From Gymnodinialimonas ulvae (GTDB lineage: Bacteria; Pseudomonadota; Alphaproteobacteria; Rhodobacterales; Rhodobacteraceae), in NCBI RefSeq assembly GCF_037543845.1, contig NZ_JBBIFX010000003.1:434001-498000 (forward strand): a DNA stretch of 64,000 bases, read 5' to 3'. Below are positions 15,211-24,814 of this stretch, one piece after another; positions within the stretch are counted from its first letter, which is position 1, and each line of letters opens with the position of its first letter. The position numbers and the translations under genes are program-made. Under the pieces are notes generated by a model. The model was given only the letters and a program-made list of their open reading frames with translations, ran no database searches and was not told the origin of the DNA.

Positions 15211-18093
15211 TCAATCCTGCTCCGGCACCAGGATCTCGCGCTTGCCAACGTGGTTGGCCGACGAAACGAGGCCCTGCTCTTCCATCTGCTCCACCAGGCG
15301 CGCGGCCTTGTTGTACCCGATACCCAGTTTACGCTGGATGTAGCTGGTCGAGCATTTGCGATCCTTGATCACAACAGCCACCGCCTGATCGTAAAGCGCG
15401 TCTTCGCCATTGGTGTTGCCGCCCGTGTTCAGGCCCAGAACCGCATCGATATCGCTTTCGCGATCGTCCGACGGCCCGTCCAGCACCGAGGTCGCGTATT
15501 CCGGCGGCCCGAAGCTTTTCAGGTGGCGCACGATCTCTTCGACTTCCTCATCGGAACAGAACGGCCCATGCACGCGGGTGATCTTCGACCCCCCGGCCAT
15601 GTAAAGCATGTCGCCCATTCCCAGCAGTTGCTCCGCGCCCATCTCGCCCAGAATGGTTCGGCTGTCGACTTTCGAGGTCACGTGAAAGGAAATCCGCGTC
15701 GGGAAGTTCGCCTTGATCGTGCCGGTGATCACATCCACCGACGGCCGCTGCGTCGCCATCACAAGGTGGATACCGCTGGCCCGCGCCATCTGCGCCAGAC
15801 GCTGGATGCAGGCCTCGATCTCCTTGCCCGCGACCATCATCAAATCGGCCATCTCGTCCACGACGACGACGATATAGGGCATCTTCTCGGGCAGATATTC
15901 CTCGGTCTCGAACACCGGTTCGCCGGTTTCATCATCAAAGCCGGTCTGGAACGTACGGCTGAACATCTCGCCCTTGTCGAGCGCGTCTTTCACCCGGCCG
16001 TTGTAGCCGTCGATGTTGCGCACGCCCATCTTGGACATCTTGCGATAGCGCTCTTCCATCTCACCGACGGTCCATTTCAGCGCCACAACCGCCTTCTTCG
16101 GGTCGGTCACAACCGGGCTCAGAAGATGCGGAATGCCGTCATAGACGCTGAGTTCCAGCATCTTTGGGTCAATCATGATCATCCGGCAATCTTCCGGCTT
16201 CAGCTTGTAAAGCAGGCTCAGGATCATCGTGTTGATCGCCACCGACTTGCCCGACCCGGTCGTCCCCGCGATGAGCAGGTGGGGCATCTTGGCAAGGTTC
16301 GCGATGATCGGTTCACCGCCAATGTCCTTGCCCAGGGCCAGCGGCAGTTTGTGATTGCCGTCGCCGAAGTCGCGGTGGCTGAGCATTTCGCGCAAAACCA
16401 CCATCTCGCGGTTCTGGTTCGGCAGTTCGATCCCGATGACAGTGCGCCCCGGCACGGTCGAAACCCGGGCCGACAGGGCCGACATCGACCGCGCGATATC
16501 GTCGGCCAGCCCGATCACGCGGGAGGCCTTCAGGCCCGGCGCAGGTTCAAGCTCGTACATCGTGACGACGGGGCCGGGGCGAACCGACACGATCTCGCCC
16601 TTTACGCCGTAATCATCCAGCACGTTTTCCAGCATCCGCGCGTTTTCCTCCAATGCCTCATCGCTGAGGTGATGGCGCTCGATGGTGGACGGATTGGTCA
16701 GAAGCGTCAGCGGCGGGAATTCGTAGGGCTCTGGCTCCGACAGGGGCAGCGAGGGCTGTTGATCGGCCTGCGCCTGACGCGATTGCACGGGGGCCTTGCG
16801 GGCGGGCTGCTGGATGACACGACGCTGAAGCGCTTCCGGCGCAGCGGCCGCAACCGGTGCAACCGGCTCCGCAACGGGACCAGGGATTGGCGCAGGCTCG
16901 GCCTCATAAAGATCAACTGGCTCAACCTCGGCCATCGGAGCCTCCATCTCGGCGGCATGGGCGGCGGTCAAAGGCGGCTCAACACGGTTCAGGCCTGGCA
17001 CCTTCGACGGCGTTCCGGGCGTCACGCGGGCGCGGGCCGCAACTTCGGCGATGGACGTGCCATCACCCTTAGGTGCCGCCGGACGCACACGGGCGCGGAT
17101 CGCGTCGGAAATGCGCGAGCGCACCCGATCTTCCCCCTCCGGAGCATCCCACAAATCCTCGGTCAAGGTTTGGTCTGCCTCGGGCAACGGGCCCTCAAGC
17201 GGCGGCTCGGCATCGCGCATCAGGCGCGCGAACAGCCCCATCGATTCCGGCTCGGGGCTGCGCTGAATGTCTTCGACAACCTCGAAATCGGGCTCCATTG
17301 GCACGTCGGCGCGATACACCCGCGGCTCGGTCTGCGCTTTGGCCACCATCGATACGGCACGGGTGGCGCGCGCGTCGGCCCGGTTGGCGCGAGCGGCCTG
17401 AATGGCGCTGGCGGTTGCACCGGCGCCCTTGCCGATGCCGCGCCCCGCGCCATGCAGCATGACCTTCACGGCCGCGCTGGTCGCAATAAAACCAACCAGA
17501 AGGAACCGCAACGCCAAGCCGAACTCCCGCTTGGTCACGCCCAGAACATACAGGACAAGAACCCCGGTGGCCGCAAAGGCGAGAGCCGCAAGAAGCTTGA
17601 TCCCGATCTGCGGCGCAAACGGCAACGCACTCAGCAGCGCGCCGAGGATCGTATCGCCAAACAGCCCACCGGCCCCGAAGTTATGCGGCCAGACCTGCGG
17701 CGGCACATGGCTGGCGGCGTAGATCGCGGCAAAGGCAATGGCGATCGGAAGGAACAGGACACGGCCCAAGGCCCGCTCCTGCCCACGATGCAACAAGAAC
17801 CGCCCGCCCCAGACCAGCGCCGCAATCGGCAAGAGCCACGCCGCGAACCCCATGATCATGATCAGGATCGCAGCAACGGACGCCCCCGCCCGGCCCAGAA
17901 GGTTCTCGGGCTGCGCATCGGTCGCGGCCATCCAGTTGGGATCTTCGGGAACATAACTCCACAGCAAGGCCGCCAGCATCACGCCAAGGCCGATCAGCGC
18001 GATGCCGATCATCTCTCGGCCACGGCGCACGAGGATTTCCTGCATGGGTCCGTCCAGAAGCGGCTCGCGCCCGCTGCGGGTCTGATAGGCCAT
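15211..18093 (-). CDS. ftsK: DNA translocase FtsK
   Basis: FtsK anchors at the division septum and pumps DNA toward dif to resolve chromosome dimers. The 960-residue protein has four to five N-terminal membrane helices (about 30-200), a proline/acidic linker (about 230-460), the RecA-like motor with Walker A GTTGSGKSVAINTMI and Walker B VVVVDEMADLM, and the C-terminal winged-helix gamma domain (DRKCSTSYIQRKLGIGYNKA) that reads KOPS. Start 18093 is supported by GAGGAGG 9 bases upstream; an in-frame TTG at 18111 sits inside that site. It follows the aminotransferase gene closely on the same strand. Confidence 0.96.
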   Translation of the reverse strand: MAYQTRSGREPLLDGPMQEILVRRGREMIGIALIGLGVMLAALLWSYVPEDPNWMAATDAQPENLLGRAGASVAAILIMIMGFAAWLLPIAALVWGGRFLLHRGQERALGRVLFLPIAIAFAAIYAASHVPPQVWPHNFGAGGLFGDTILGALLSALPFAPQIGIKLLAALAFAATGVLVLYVLGVTKREFGLALRFLLVGFIATSAAVKVMLHGAGRGIGKGAGATASAIQAARANRADARATRAVSMVAKAQTEPRVYRADVPMEPDFEVVEDIQRSPEPESMGLFARLMRDAEPPLEGPLPEADQTLTEDLWDAPEGEDRVRSRISDAIRARVRPAAPKGDGTSIAEVAARARVTPGTPSKVPGLNRVEPPLTAAHAAEMEAPMAEVEPVDLYEAEPAPIPGPVAEPVAPVAAAAPEALQRRVIQQPARKAPVQSRQAQADQQPSLPLSEPEPYEFPPLTLLTNPSTIERHHLSDEALEENARMLENVLDDYGVKGEIVSVRPGPVVTMYELEPAPGLKASRVIGLADDIARSMSALSARVSTVPGRTVIGIELPNQNREMVVLREMLSHRDFGDGNHKLPLALGKDIGGEPIIANLAKMPHLLIAGTTGSGKSVAINTMILSLLYKLKPEDCRMIMIDPKMLELSVYDGIPHLLSPVVTDPKKAVVALKWTVGEMEERYRKMSKMGVRNIDGYNGRVKDALDKGEMFSRTFQTGFDDETGEPVFETEEYLPEKMPYIVVVVDEMADLMMVAGKEIEACIQRLAQMARASGIHLVMATQRPSVDVITGTIKANFPTRISFHVTSKVDSRTILGEMGAEQLLGMGDMLYMAGGSKITRVHGPFCSDEEVEEIVRHLKSFGPPEYATSVLDGPSDDRESDIDAVLGLNTGGNTNGEDALYDQAVAVVIKDRKCSTSYIQRKLGIGYNKAARLVEQMEEQGLVSSANHVGKREILVPEQD

Positions 18094-18107
18094 CGTGTCT
18101 CGCCTCC

Positions 18108-19289
18108 TCAATCGTAGAGCGCTTCGCGGAGCGTTTTCAGCCCGCGGCGCATTTCTTCTTTTTCTGCCACCATTGCCACACGGATCCGGTCATGCCCGGG
18201 GGTCACGCCGTCCACCTCGCGCGCAAGGTACGCGCCGGGCAAAACCCGAACGCCTGTCTCGCGCCACAGCTTCAGCGTGGCCGCTTCGCCATTCGCCACC
18301 GGCAACCACAGGAAAAAGCCCGCCTCGGGGCCGTGGTATCCGGGGACATCGGCGAAAATGTCATCCGCGATGGTATATTTCGCGCGGTACAGCGCGCGGT
18401 TGTCGTCCACGTGGTCCTCATCCGCCCAAAGGCGTTCGGCCACCGCCTGCAACGGCATCGGAAGCGGTGAACCCGCGTAGGACCGCAGAAGCTTCATCCG
18501 TGCGATGCTTTCGCGCCCGCCCGCGCAGAACCCCGACCGCAGGCCGGGCATGTTCGAGCGTTTGCTGAGCGAGTGGAACACCAGGACCCGGTCCGGGTCC
18601 GCACCCATCCGCTGCGCCACCTGAAGCGCGCCGGGCGGCGGGGTATCGCGGTAAATCTCGGAGTAACATTCATCGGCGAAGATCTTGAAATCGTGCTGTT
18701 CGGCCAGCGTGATCAGCGCTTCCCAATAGGCCTCGGACGCGACCGCGCCCTGCGGATTAGCGGGCGAACAGATATAGGCAATCGCCGTGCGGTCGAGGAT
18801 CGCGGGATCGACGGATTGAAAATCGGGCAGATCACCGGTCTCGGACGTCGCGGGCAGGTACACCGGCTCCGCACCCACCGAAAGCGCGGCGACGGCATAG
18901 ACTTGATAGAACGGGTTCGGCGTCAGGACGACCGGCTGCTGGCCGTTCTTGCGTTCAGGGCACAAGGCCATGCAGGCATTGTAGAGCCCTTCGCGCGTCC
19001 CGTTCAGCGCCAGGATCTCCGTGGACGGATCGACCGTCACGCCATAGCGCTGCGCCAGCCACGCCGCTTGTGCCTCGCGCAGGGGCAGCGAGCCGTCGTT
19101 TTCCGGGTAATTGCCGAAACTGTTGAGGTTCTGGGCCAGGATCTCGGCAATCCAGGGCGGGAATGCATGGCGCGGCTCGCCGATTGTCATCGCAATCGGA
19201 TCGCCGCCCGGATCATGGACGTCGAGAAGTTTCCGCAGACGCGGAAACGCATAGTCCGGAAGGTTCGAAAACCGCTCGGGAAACACCAT
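18108..19289 (-). CDS. dapC: Aminotransferase class I/II, DapC-like (N-succinyl-LL-diaminopimelate aminotransferase)
   Basis: A 393-residue PLP enzyme of fold type I. Conserved blocks are AMTIGEPRHAFP, LNGTREGLYNACMAL, VLTPNPFYQVYAVAAL, FADECYSEIYRD, and the Schiff-base lysine motif HSLSKRSNMPGLRSGF. These resemble DapC of Bordetella, which makes N-succinyl-LL-diaminopimelate for lysine and murein; aspartate or other amino-acid transaminase activity remains possible. Start 19289 has GAGG about 6 bases upstream; the longer frame to 19361 lacks a site. It sits between an amidase and ftsK on the same strand. Confidence 0.85.
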   Translation of the reverse strand: MVFPERFSNLPDYAFPRLRKLLDVHDPGGDPIAMTIGEPRHAFPPWIAEILAQNLNSFGNYPENDGSLPLREAQAAWLAQRYGVTVDPSTEILALNGTREGLYNACMALCPERKNGQQPVVLTPNPFYQVYAVAALSVGAEPVYLPATSETGDLPDFQSVDPAILDRTAIAYICSPANPQGAVASEAYWEALITLAEQHDFKIFADECYSEIYRDTPPPGALQVAQRMGADPDRVLVFHSLSKRSNMPGLRSGFCAGGRESIARMKLLRSYAGSPLPMPLQAVAERLWADEDHVDDNRALYRAKYTIADDIFADVPGYHGPEAGFFLWLPVANGEAATLKLWRETGVRVLPGAYLAREVDGVTPGHDRIRVAMVAEKEEMRRGLKTLREALYD

Positions 19290-19406
19290 ATCTGCCTCAA
19301 ACTCAGGGTCATTGACGCCCTGTTTGGTGGCAGAATAGCCAAGCGCAACGCCTTGGTCCACGAAAAAGGCTCAAAAAAGGCCCGGCGAATCAAATGGGTG
19401 TGGCGC

Positions 19407-20735
19407 TCAGGCCAGCGCAGCCTCCGCCGCCGCCGCCACCCGAAGAAGCCGCGCATCATCGCCCGGCGCGCCCATCAACATGATGCCGGTCGACGGCACG
19501 CCCGTGGGCAGAGTGATCGCACAGACCCCCATCAGGTTGCCGACCCGCGTGTTGCGCAGCGTCAGAAGGTTCTCCGTCACGAAATAATCATCATCACTGT
19601 CCAGGCGAGCCACATCCGGCGGCAGGTTCGCCGCCGACGGGATCAGCACCGCGTCATAGGCCGCCGTGGCGCGCAGGTACTCCGACCGCAAAATGCGCAG
19701 CCGCTGCCAGAGCGCGACGAAATCAGCCGCCTTCACCTCGGCCCCCTGCCGAAAGCGGTCGCGGATGCGGTGGAACATCTTGTCCGGATTGGCCTCGATC
19801 ACCTGGCCCCAGGTCCCGTAGGCCTCGGCGGTATAAAGCGACAGGGTGGTTTCCATCGCCTCGTTCACGGCGGGGATGTCTGCGGTGTCGATCCGCGCGC
19901 CCGCGCCGCCCAACCGCTCCACCGCCGATTGAAACGCCGCCCCCGGCGCCTCGCGCACATCCGTCGACCACGGGTTCAGCACCAGCATCCGGGTGCCCTC
20001 AAGCGTGGCCTCGCGCAGGTCAGGCGCTTGCGCATTGCCCAGGATCGCGAACAATTCAGCGCAATCTTCAACAGTTCGGCACAGCGGGCCAACCGTGTCG
20101 AAACTGGCCACCAGCGGCACGACACCTTTCAACGACAGCGCGTCATGCGTCGGCTTGAAGCCGACAAGATCGTTCCAGGCCGAAGGCAGGCGCACTGACC
20201 CGCCGGTGTCCGAGCCAATGCCCGCCGCCGCAAGCCCATGCGCGACCGAGGCCGCAGCTCCGGAAGATGACCCGCCGGGCGCCAAGGTGGGATCGTTCAC
20301 ATTGGGCGGCGTCGCGGTGGACGGGTTCACACCAAGCCCGGAGAACGCCAGTTCCGTCATATGTGTCTTGCCAAGGCACACCAGCCCCGCATGGGTCGCG
20401 TTTACCAAGACGTCCGCGTCTTCCGTCGGCACCCGCCCCTCCAAGAGGTTCGAGCCGGCCTCCGTCACCACACCCGCCGTATCGAACAGATCCTTCCAAC
20501 TGATCGGAACACCGTCGAGCACACCGCGCCGAATTCCGAATTTCGCGCGATCATGGGCGGCGATTGCCTCGGACAGGGCCCGGTCACGCATCCGGCGGGC
20601 GTATATCCGTTCCCCGGCGGGATGTGCCTTGGCCGTATCCAGATACGCCTCGGTCAGTTCGACCGGGTCAACGCGGCCTTCGCCGATGCCGCGCCCGATG
20701 TCGCACGCACTTTTCCACATCCAATCCATAGGCAT
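19407..20735 (-). CDS. Amidase (amidase signature family)
   Basis: The 442-residue enzyme has the complete Ser-cisSer-Lys triad of amidase-signature hydrolases: lysine in ISWKDLFDTAG, the cis-serine in PGGSSSGAAASVA, and the nucleophile serine in GSDTGGSVRLPSAW. Members hydrolyse amides such as indole acetamide, fatty amides or glutaminyl-tRNA amide; here no GatB or GatC is adjacent, so it is an independent amidase rather than GatA. Its substrate is unknown. The next gene downstream is the aminotransferase, with a gap of about 117 bases. Confidence 0.9.
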   Translation of the reverse strand: MPMDWMWKSACDIGRGIGEGRVDPVELTEAYLDTAKAHPAGERIYARRMRDRALSEAIAAHDRAKFGIRRGVLDGVPISWKDLFDTAGVVTEAGSNLLEGRVPTEDADVLVNATHAGLVCLGKTHMTELAFSGLGVNPSTATPPNVNDPTLAPGGSSSGAAASVAHGLAAAGIGSDTGGSVRLPSAWNDLVGFKPTHDALSLKGVVPLVASFDTVGPLCRTVEDCAELFAILGNAQAPDLREATLEGTRMLVLNPWSTDVREAPGAAFQSAVERLGGAGARIDTADIPAVNEAMETTLSLYTAEAYGTWGQVIEANPDKMFHRIRDRFRQGAEVKAADFVALWQRLRILRSEYLRATAAYDAVLIPSAANLPPDVARLDSDDDYFVTENLLTLRNTRVGNLMGVCAITLPTGVPSTGIMLMGAPGDDARLLRVAAAAEAALA

Positions 20736-20813
20736 GCCCCCTTTTGCCGCAGCGAAACGCTAACGGGGGCGCGCGGCATGGACAATCCCACCTCCGCCCC
20801 CATTATCAAGGTC

Positions 20814-22031
20814 ATGGCAAAGCTGGACACGGATATTCTCATCGTTGGTGGCGGGCTCAATGGCCCAAGCCTCGCACTGGCCTGCGCGCAGGCCGGGCTC
20901 AGCAGTATCGTTGTGGATGCTTTGCCCGAAATCACCCGTACCGAACCGGATTTCGACGGGCGAGCCTATGCCCTCGCGCTGGCCTCGGTGCGCATGCTCG
21001 ACGCGTTGGGGGTCTGGGATGGCGTGGCCGACCACGCGCAGCCGATGCTGGAAATCAAGGCCTCCGACGGGCGCGCCGGTGAAGGGGCTGCGCCGTTTTT
21101 CCTCCACTTCGATCATGCCGAGATCGAGGAAGGCCCGATGGGCCACATGCTGGAAGATCGCTACCTGCGTCGCGCGCTGATGACCGCGATGGCGCACGCG
21201 CCGCAGATCACCCACCGCCCCGGCGCTCGCGTCGTGTCGCAGGGGCCCGGCTCGGTGACGTTGCACAACGGCGAAACCCTGCACGGACGTCTTTTGATCG
21301 GCGCGGATGGACGGCGCTCGGGCGTGGCCGAACGCGCCGGGATCAAGCGCACCGGCTGGGGCTATGATCAGACGGCTCTGGTCTGCGCCGTTGATCACGA
21401 GCGCCCGCACAACGGCATCGCGCATCAATTCTTCATGCCCGGCGGTCCGCTTGCGATCCTGCCACTGCCCGGAAACCGCTCCTCCATCGTCTGGTCCGAG
21501 ACCGAGCCGCGCGCCAGCGAACTGGCCGCCGCCGATGACGATACGTTCCTCGCCGCCCTGCGCCCCGCATTCGGCGATTTCCTCGGGCAGATCACGCTGA
21601 CCGGCAATCGCCACAGCTATCCGCTTGGCCTGTCGCTGGCGCAAAGCTTCATCGCGGATCGCCTCGCGCTGGTGGGTGACGCGGCGCACGGCGTTCACCC
21701 CATCGCGGGCCAGGGCCTGAACCTTGGCCTGCGCGATGTCGGGGCCCTGGCGGAGACGCTGGCCGATGCAAAACGGCGTGGCGAAGATATTGCCGCGCCG
21801 GATGTTCTGGCCCGATATCAGCAATGGCGACGCTTTGACACCGCCGGGTTGGCGGTTGCGACGGATACAGTGAACCGTCTGTTTTCCAATGATAATTCTG
21901 CCCTGCGCGCGCTGCGTGATCTTGGAATGGGCGTGGTCGGAGCTCTGCCTGGCCTGCGCCGTGGCTTCATCCGCGAGGCCGCTGGCCTTACCGGGGATCT
22001 CCCGCGCCTGATGCAGGGCCGCCCCCTTTGA
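20814..22031 (+). CDS. ubiH: UbiH/UbiF/VisC-family FAD-dependent monooxygenase (ubiquinone biosynthesis)
   Basis: The 405-residue flavoprotein has the Rossmann motif ILIVGGGLNGPSLALAC, the DG motif LLIGADGRRSGVAE, and the GD motif LVGDAAHGVHPIAGQGLNLGLRD. These define the UbiH/VisC hydroxylases that add ring hydroxyls during ubiquinone synthesis. Position-specificity (UbiH, UbiF, UbiL) cannot be read from sequence. An ATG at 20778 is in frame and has a G-rich site, so the true start may be 12 codons earlier. It is divergent from the amidase gene. Confidence 0.88.
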   Translation: MAKLDTDILIVGGGLNGPSLALACAQAGLSSIVVDALPEITRTEPDFDGRAYALALASVRMLDALGVWDGVADHAQPMLEIKASDGRAGEGAAPFFLHFDHAEIEEGPMGHMLEDRYLRRALMTAMAHAPQITHRPGARVVSQGPGSVTLHNGETLHGRLLIGADGRRSGVAERAGIKRTGWGYDQTALVCAVDHERPHNGIAHQFFMPGGPLAILPLPGNRSSIVWSETEPRASELAAADDDTFLAALRPAFGDFLGQITLTGNRHSYPLGLSLAQSFIADRLALVGDAAHGVHPIAGQGLNLGLRDVGALAETLADAKRRGEDIAAPDVLARYQQWRRFDTAGLAVATDTVNRLFSNDNSALRALRDLGMGVVGALPGLRRGFIREAAGLTGDLPRLMQGRPL

Positions 22032-22074
22032 GCGCCGCGATAAACACCGTCTGGCCCGAGCAGCCGCACGCGCG

Positions 22075-22254
22075 TCAGTCCAGCTTGCGGGCTTCCTGTT
22101 CCAGCATGATCGGAATGCCACCCCGTATCGGATAGGCCAGATGCGCCGCTTTGGAAATCAACTCCTGCGCCTCTGCATCATAGCTCAGCGGAGCTTGCGT
22201 CACGGGGCAGACCAACGCCTCCAGCATGCGGCGATCAATCGGTGTCTCGTTCAT
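22075..22254 (-). CDS. Trm112 family protein
   Basis: A 59-residue Trm112-like protein: MLEALVCPVTQAPLSYD at the N-terminus and AYPIRGGIPIML at the C-terminus are the family signature. Bacterial members usually have one CP motif rather than a full zinc site; in eukaryotes and archaea Trm112 activates methyltransferases. Role here is unknown. Its start overlaps the stop of the Lon-N gene by 4 bases, which sets the start. Confidence 0.88.
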   Translation of the reverse strand: MNETPIDRRMLEALVCPVTQAPLSYDAEAQELISKAAHLAYPIRGGIPIMLEQEARKLD

Positions 22255-22895
22255 TGCATCCGCTCTTCGTCGCTGCCCGCCCGCAAGGCAAACTCCAGAA
22301 GCGTCACGATCGTCTCGCGCCGCGTGCTCAGCGATGGCGCCTCCAGAAGTGCCTGCTTTTCCTCGGGCTCGAACGGGCACAGCATCGACAGTGAGTTGAT
22401 CAGCAACTCGTCTTCCGCCTCTTTCAGACTGTCCCAATCGGTCGACAGGTCGAGTGCCTCGAAATACCGGCCCAAAAGATCAAGGAACGTCTCCCGGTCA
22501 AAGGCCTTGTCCTCTTCCGCCGGGCCAAGGTCCGCACCGAACCCGTCCCACGACACGTCACAGCGGCGGTAAGGCGTGAACCCCGTCACCTCCTGCTGGA
22601 TACGGAACCGCGACATGCCCGACAGGGTAATCATGTAGCGCCCATCTTCGGTTTCCGAAAACTGCGTCAGGCGCCCCGCGCAGCCGATACTGTGCAGCTT
22701 GCGCTCGCCCCCGCCGGGCGCGTCATAGGGTTGCACCATCCCGATCAGGCGATGCGACGTCTTGAGCGTATCGTCCAACATCTGAAGGTAGCGCGGCTCG
22801 AACAGGTGCAGCGGCAACCGCGCACGCGGCAGCATCAGCGCCCCCGGCAAAGGGAACACGGGGATCGTCTTGGGGAGGTCGGCCGCTGACATCAT
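22251..22895 (-). CDS. LON peptidase substrate-binding (Lon-N) domain protein
   Basis: The 214-residue protein is a stand-alone Lon N-terminal domain: IPVFPLPGALMLPRARLPLHLFEPRYLQMLDD opens it (cited here in parts), with IGMVQPYD and RFRIQQEV later. There is no ATPase or protease part, so it is not Lon itself; such proteins are widespread in alphaproteobacteria without a defined role. It is coupled to the Trm112 gene (ATGA overlap) and lies 52 bases after the thioredoxin-TPR gene on the same strand. Confidence 0.88.
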   Translation of the reverse strand: MMSAADLPKTIPVFPLPGALMLPRARLPLHLFEPRYLQMLDDTLKTSHRLIGMVQPYDAPGGGERKLHSIGCAGRLTQFSETEDGRYMITLSGMSRFRIQQEVTGFTPYRRCDVSWDGFGADLGPAEEDKAFDRETFLDLLGRYFEALDLSTDWDSLKEAEDELLINSLSMLCPFEPEEKQALLEAPSLSTRRETIVTLLEFALRAGSDEERMQ

Positions 22896-22947
22896 GGCAA
22901 CTGACCTAGGCCCTTGTGCGTGTTTGGCAACGCATGGGTCGCCCGTC

Positions 22948-23871
22948 TCACATAAAAATCATCGAGCTCAGACGACGACGCCCGTTCAGAGCGACGGGGT
23001 CCTGCGGCTTGAGCGCTTCGAAAATGGTGAAAAGCTGCGTTTTCGCCGCGCCATCGTTCCACTCCCGGTCACGCTTGAACAGGTCCAGCAATTGCTCGAC
23101 CGCCTCCTCCACATTGCCATCGGCATGGAGCGCCTGCGCATAATCGAAGCGCGCCTGATGGTCATCGGGGTTGGCTTCGACCGCGGCCTGCAGATCCCCC
23201 AACGGGCCGGCGCCCGCCGCTTGCCGGGCCAGCGCGATCTGCGCGCGCGCGGCTTCGATTTCGGGCGCGTTGAAAATGGTGTCGGGCGCAGTGCTGAGCA
23301 AGGCTTCCGCCTCATCCACCTGATCCATGGCCAGATGCGCGCGCGCCAGACCGCCCATCGCGGCGGCGTTGTCCGGCTCTTCGCCCAGGATCGCGGCAAA
23401 GGTCTGCGCGGCATCGCTGGCCGCGCCCTGCGTCAACATCTCTTCGGCGGCCTCAAGCGCTTCGCCCAAGCCCCCGTCACTGCCGGCCATATCGGTCAGT
23501 TTCTTGATGAAATCACGGACCTGGCTTTCCGGCACGGCGCCTTGGAACATGTCCACCGGACGCCCTTCGACAAAGCCCACAACCGTCGGGATGGATTGCA
23601 GCGGCAGGCCCTGCTGCGCCAGCGCGCCCGCAAGACGTTGCTCGGCATCGACGTCGATCTTGACCATCTTCACGCGGCCCTTGGCCTCAGTGACGATCTT
23701 TTCCAGCATCGGCCCCAACGTCTTGCACGGCCCGCACCACGTTGCCCAGAAATCGACGATCACGGGCACCTCGGCGCTCGCTTCGATGACATCGGCCATG
23801 AATGTGGCCTCGGTTCCGTCCTTGATCAGATCAGCAGAGGCGGCGGCGGTATCGGTTCCGAATTCAAGCAT
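22948..23871 (-). CDS. Thioredoxin-TPR fusion protein (CnoX/YbbN-like)
   Basis: The 307-residue protein has an N-terminal thioredoxin domain with active site WCGPCK (C46, C49) and a C-terminal half of TPR-like helices rich in alanine (about 120-300). This is the architecture of E. coli CnoX (YbbN), a chaperedoxin that holds unfolding proteins and passes them to GroEL or DnaK. E. coli CnoX has lost the redox-active CXXC pair, whereas here it is intact, so disulfide reduction is plausible. No signal peptide: cytoplasmic. Confidence 0.92.
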   Translation of the reverse strand: MLEFGTDTAAASADLIKDGTEATFMADVIEASAEVPVIVDFWATWCGPCKTLGPMLEKIVTEAKGRVKMVKIDVDAEQRLAGALAQQGLPLQSIPTVVGFVEGRPVDMFQGAVPESQVRDFIKKLTDMAGSDGGLGEALEAAEEMLTQGAASDAAQTFAAILGEEPDNAAAMGGLARAHLAMDQVDEAEALLSTAPDTIFNAPEIEAARAQIALARQAAGAGPLGDLQAAVEANPDDHQARFDYAQALHADGNVEEAVEQLLDLFKRDREWNDGAAKTQLFTIFEALKPQDPVALNGRRRLSSMIFM

Positions 23872-23949
23872 GTCTCACTCCGTATGGTGTGGCGTGATGG
23901 TATGGCGTGGCTGCGGCCTATATGCGGTTCACTGCGCCCGGGGACAAGG

Positions 23950-24738
23950 TCACAGGTCGAAGGTCGCGAAAACCGGCGCATGGTCCGACGGCTTTTCCCA
24001 CGCCCGCACATGGCGCAGCACGCGGCTTGAATGGCCCGCGTTCGAGATGTCCGGCGTGGCCCAGATGTGGTCCAGACGCCGCCCCTTGTCGGCCTCGTCC
24101 CAATTCGGCGAACGATACGACCACCACGAATACAGGTTGCCCTCGGGGATGTCCTGCCGCGTGATGTCGACCCATTGGCCCGCGTCCTGAACCTCGGCCA
24201 TATGCTCCACCTCGATCGGCGTATGCGACACCACCTTCAGCAATTGCTTGTGGTTCCAGACGTCATCTTCGCGCGGCGCAATATTCAGATCGCCCACCAA
24301 AATGGCCTTGCCCGGTTTGTCCGCCCGCGCCCAATCCCGCATATCGGTCAGGTAATCCAGCTTCTGGCCGAATTTCACGTTCACCTCGCGGTCCGGCACA
24401 TCGCCGCCTGCGGGCACATAGAAATTGTGGATCGTGACACCGTTGTCCAGGCGCCCCGCGATATGGCGGGCGTGGTCAAGCTGCGCGAAATCGTGGCTGC
24501 CCGCTTCGACCATCGGGATCTTCGAGAAGATCGCGACGCCATTGTAGCCCTTCTGCCCCCGCGCAACCATGTGGGTGTATCCCAGCGCCTCGAACACCTC
24601 GACGGGGATCTTGTCGACCGGGCTTTTGCATTCCTGCAGGCACAAGACATCCGGCGCCTCATCGCGCATCAATTGCGCCACGATCCCTTGCCGCAAACGG
24701 ACAGAGTTGATGTTCCAGGTGGCAAGGGTGAAGGGCAT
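23950..24738 (-). CDS. xthA: Exodeoxyribonuclease III (AP endonuclease)
   Basis: The 262-residue protein is an ExoIII-type AP endonuclease of base-excision repair. Motifs: ATWNINSVR at the N-terminus, LQECKS with the metal glutamate, GYNGVAIFSK, VGDLNIAPRE with the catalytic Asp and Asn, LDHIWAT and SDHAPV with the catalytic His. Start 24738 is chosen because MPFTLATWNINS is the usual family N-terminus; the longer frame has no recognisable domain. Confidence 0.95.
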   Translation of the reverse strand: MPFTLATWNINSVRLRQGIVAQLMRDEAPDVLCLQECKSPVDKIPVEVFEALGYTHMVARGQKGYNGVAIFSKIPMVEAGSHDFAQLDHARHIAGRLDNGVTIHNFYVPAGGDVPDREVNVKFGQKLDYLTDMRDWARADKPGKAILVGDLNIAPREDDVWNHKQLLKVVSHTPIEVEHMAEVQDAGQWVDITRQDIPEGNLYSWWSYRSPNWDEADKGRRLDHIWATPDISNAGHSSRVLRHVRAWEKPSDHAPVFATFDL

Positions 24739-24814
24739 GGGTAAGCTCCGGCTGCGACACGCGCGGAGCATAGAAGCCTCGCCCTTGGTGTCCAGTGGTG
24801 GGCATGGCGCGCTC

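Noticed and set aside
15250..18117. 955-codon open frame on the plus strand across ftsK
   Set aside because: It is antisense to the clear FtsK gene; long antisense frames are expected from GC-rich third positions, and the translation is low in hydrophobic and rich in His/Arg with no domain.
20760..22121. 453-codon minus-strand frame
   Set aside because: Antisense to the UbiH-type gene; no domain.
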